From Kitasatospora sp. MAA19 (GTDB lineage: Bacteria; Actinomycetota; Actinomycetes; Streptomycetales; Streptomycetaceae), in contig NZ_JARXYZ010000008.1 in the NCBI RefSeq assembly GCF_029894125.1, positions 124,001-188,000 of the forward strand: a DNA stretch of 64,000 bases, written 5' to 3'. The first letter of the stretch is position 1. The number at the start of each line of letters is the position of its first letter. The notes under the pieces are model-generated. The model did no database searches. It was not told the DNA's origin and worked only from the letters and a program-made list of their open reading frames with translations. Shown piece by piece: positions 63,328 to 64,000 of this stretch. The position numbers were made by a program, and so were the translations under genes.

Positions 63328-63801
63328 CTACTGCGCCAGCGCCGCCCAGTCCACGCCCGCCAGCGGCTCCGCCGACCGGGCCTCGGCCCCGATCTCGCAC
63401 CACACCCGCTTGCCCGAGCCGTCCGGGTACCAGCCCCAGCGCTCGCAGAGCAGCTCGACCAGCTCCAGGCCGCGCCCGTTGGTCGCGTCCTCGTCCGCCC
63501 CGGCGTGCCGCGGGGCGGGGGCCGCCTGACTCGCGTCGGCGACCTCCACCCGCAACGGGCCCGGCGGCTCACCGGCCGCCGGGTCCTCATCCACCGGCAG
63601 GCAGAGCCGCAGCACGGCCGGACACCCGGTGTGCACCACGGCGTTGGTCACCAGCTCGGAGACCACCAGCACCACCGTCTCGGCGACCGGCGCGTCCGGG
63701 TCCACCCCGTGGTTCAGCAGCCGCGAGAGCACCCACCGGCGGGCCCGGCCGACCTCTGCGGGGTCAGCCTGCACCGCCAGCTGTACCTGAAGAACCTGCA
63801 C
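63328..63801 (-). CDS. RsbW-like anti-sigma-type ATPase
   Basis: GTG 63801 with GGTGGTGGAG upstream gives 157 residues. HATPase_c_2 fold: VVLVVSELVTNAVVHTGCPA (N box), RVEVADASQAAPAP (weak G1), and NGRGLELVELLCERWGWYP (G2) then GKRVWCEIG. A second member of the same family as 1886-2257 but longer at both ends. The last 15 residues (EPLAGVDWAALAQ) are unusual. No sigma factor is adjacent within the window; the gene may be free-standing. Confidence 0.82.
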   Translation of the reverse strand: MQVLQVQLAVQADPAEVGRARRWVLSRLLNHGVDPDAPVAETVVLVVSELVTNAVVHTGCPAVLRLCLPVDEDPAAGEPPGPLRVEVADASQAAPAPRHAGADEDATNGRGLELVELLCERWGWYPDGSGKRVWCEIGAEARSAEPLAGVDWAALAQ

Positions 63802-64000
63802 CGCTCCACCACCCGCACTCGCAGTTCGGCCATCGTCCCGATCGGGCCGGATCGTCCAGCCGGCGGGCGCTCGCACGTCGCCCGGTGCCACCCGAGCCCT
63901 CACCCGGGCTCCCGAGCGGCGCTCACCCGGCCTGTCCCGCCCGAGCCGACTCGTCCGTCGCACCCTGGCCTCGACTCGAATACGCCTCAGGATGAGTGGG

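Overview
The window is chromosomal DNA of a high-GC filamentous actinomycete, most likely a Streptomycetaceae member (Streptomyces or Kitasatospora type). The pointers are roughly 70% GC, many GTG starts, long runs of genes with 1-4 nt overlaps, SARP/AfsR regulators, a DUF5753-DUF397 pair, and the futalosine route to menaquinone. No tRNA, rRNA, CRISPR array, prophage or replication origin was seen.

Layout. 1-3.6 kb: tail of an acetyltransferase, a DUF3052 protein, and a small compact operon of an ATPase with three small hypothetical proteins, divergent from an XRE/DUF5753 regulator plus DUF397 protein. 3.6-5.2 kb: an IS5-type element with a broken transposase, then a DinB-like gene, then a 57-bp IS remnant. 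5.2-6.3 kb: a divergent HxlR regulator and NmrA-type oxidoreductase pair. 6.4-12.2 kb: two secreted lectin-like proteins flanking a divergent pair of SARP regulators, one of them degenerate. 12.5-17.4 kb: a lipoprotein, GNAT, TetR, a DUF6542 membrane protein translationally coupled to an LCP cell-wall glycopolymer ligase, and a VOC protein.

17.5-39 kb is the energy core, all on the minus strand: korAB (2-oxoacid:ferredoxin oxidoreductase), an orphan NarL-type response regulator, a polyprenyl diphosphate synthase, and a complete nuoA-N operon for respiratory complex I. A Rex-type operator lies upstream of nuoA. 39.6-45.7 kb: a two-component system, a membrane protein, an EamA exporter, a CatB-type acetyltransferase divergent from a TetR with two operator-like palindromes between them, and a secreted cyclophilin. 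45.8-54.7 kb: MazG, a geranylgeranyl-reductase-family flavoprotein, menG, a membrane protein, an amidohydrolase-like protein, mqnC, a Ser/Thr kinase, mqnA, and a cold-shock gene with a long structured leader. 54.9-63.8 kb: dicarboxylate symporter, MFS exporter, LacI regulator, DUF4229, GNAT, a second MFS, a GlxA-type AraC regulator, and an RsbW-like ATPase.

The genes combine into a respiratory theme. mqnA and mqnC make the menaquinone head group, the polyprenyl synthase makes the side chain, MenG methylates the ring, the GGR-family enzyme may reduce the tail, complex I reduces the quinone, and KorAB feeds reduced ferredoxin. The accessory segments between are regulators, transporters and secreted proteins. 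I found no convincing new defence or biosynthetic system. The best leads are the IS-bounded dinB cassette, the lectin/SARP locus, the repeat-rich AT-rich region upstream of nuoA, and the hairpin leader of the cold-shock gene.
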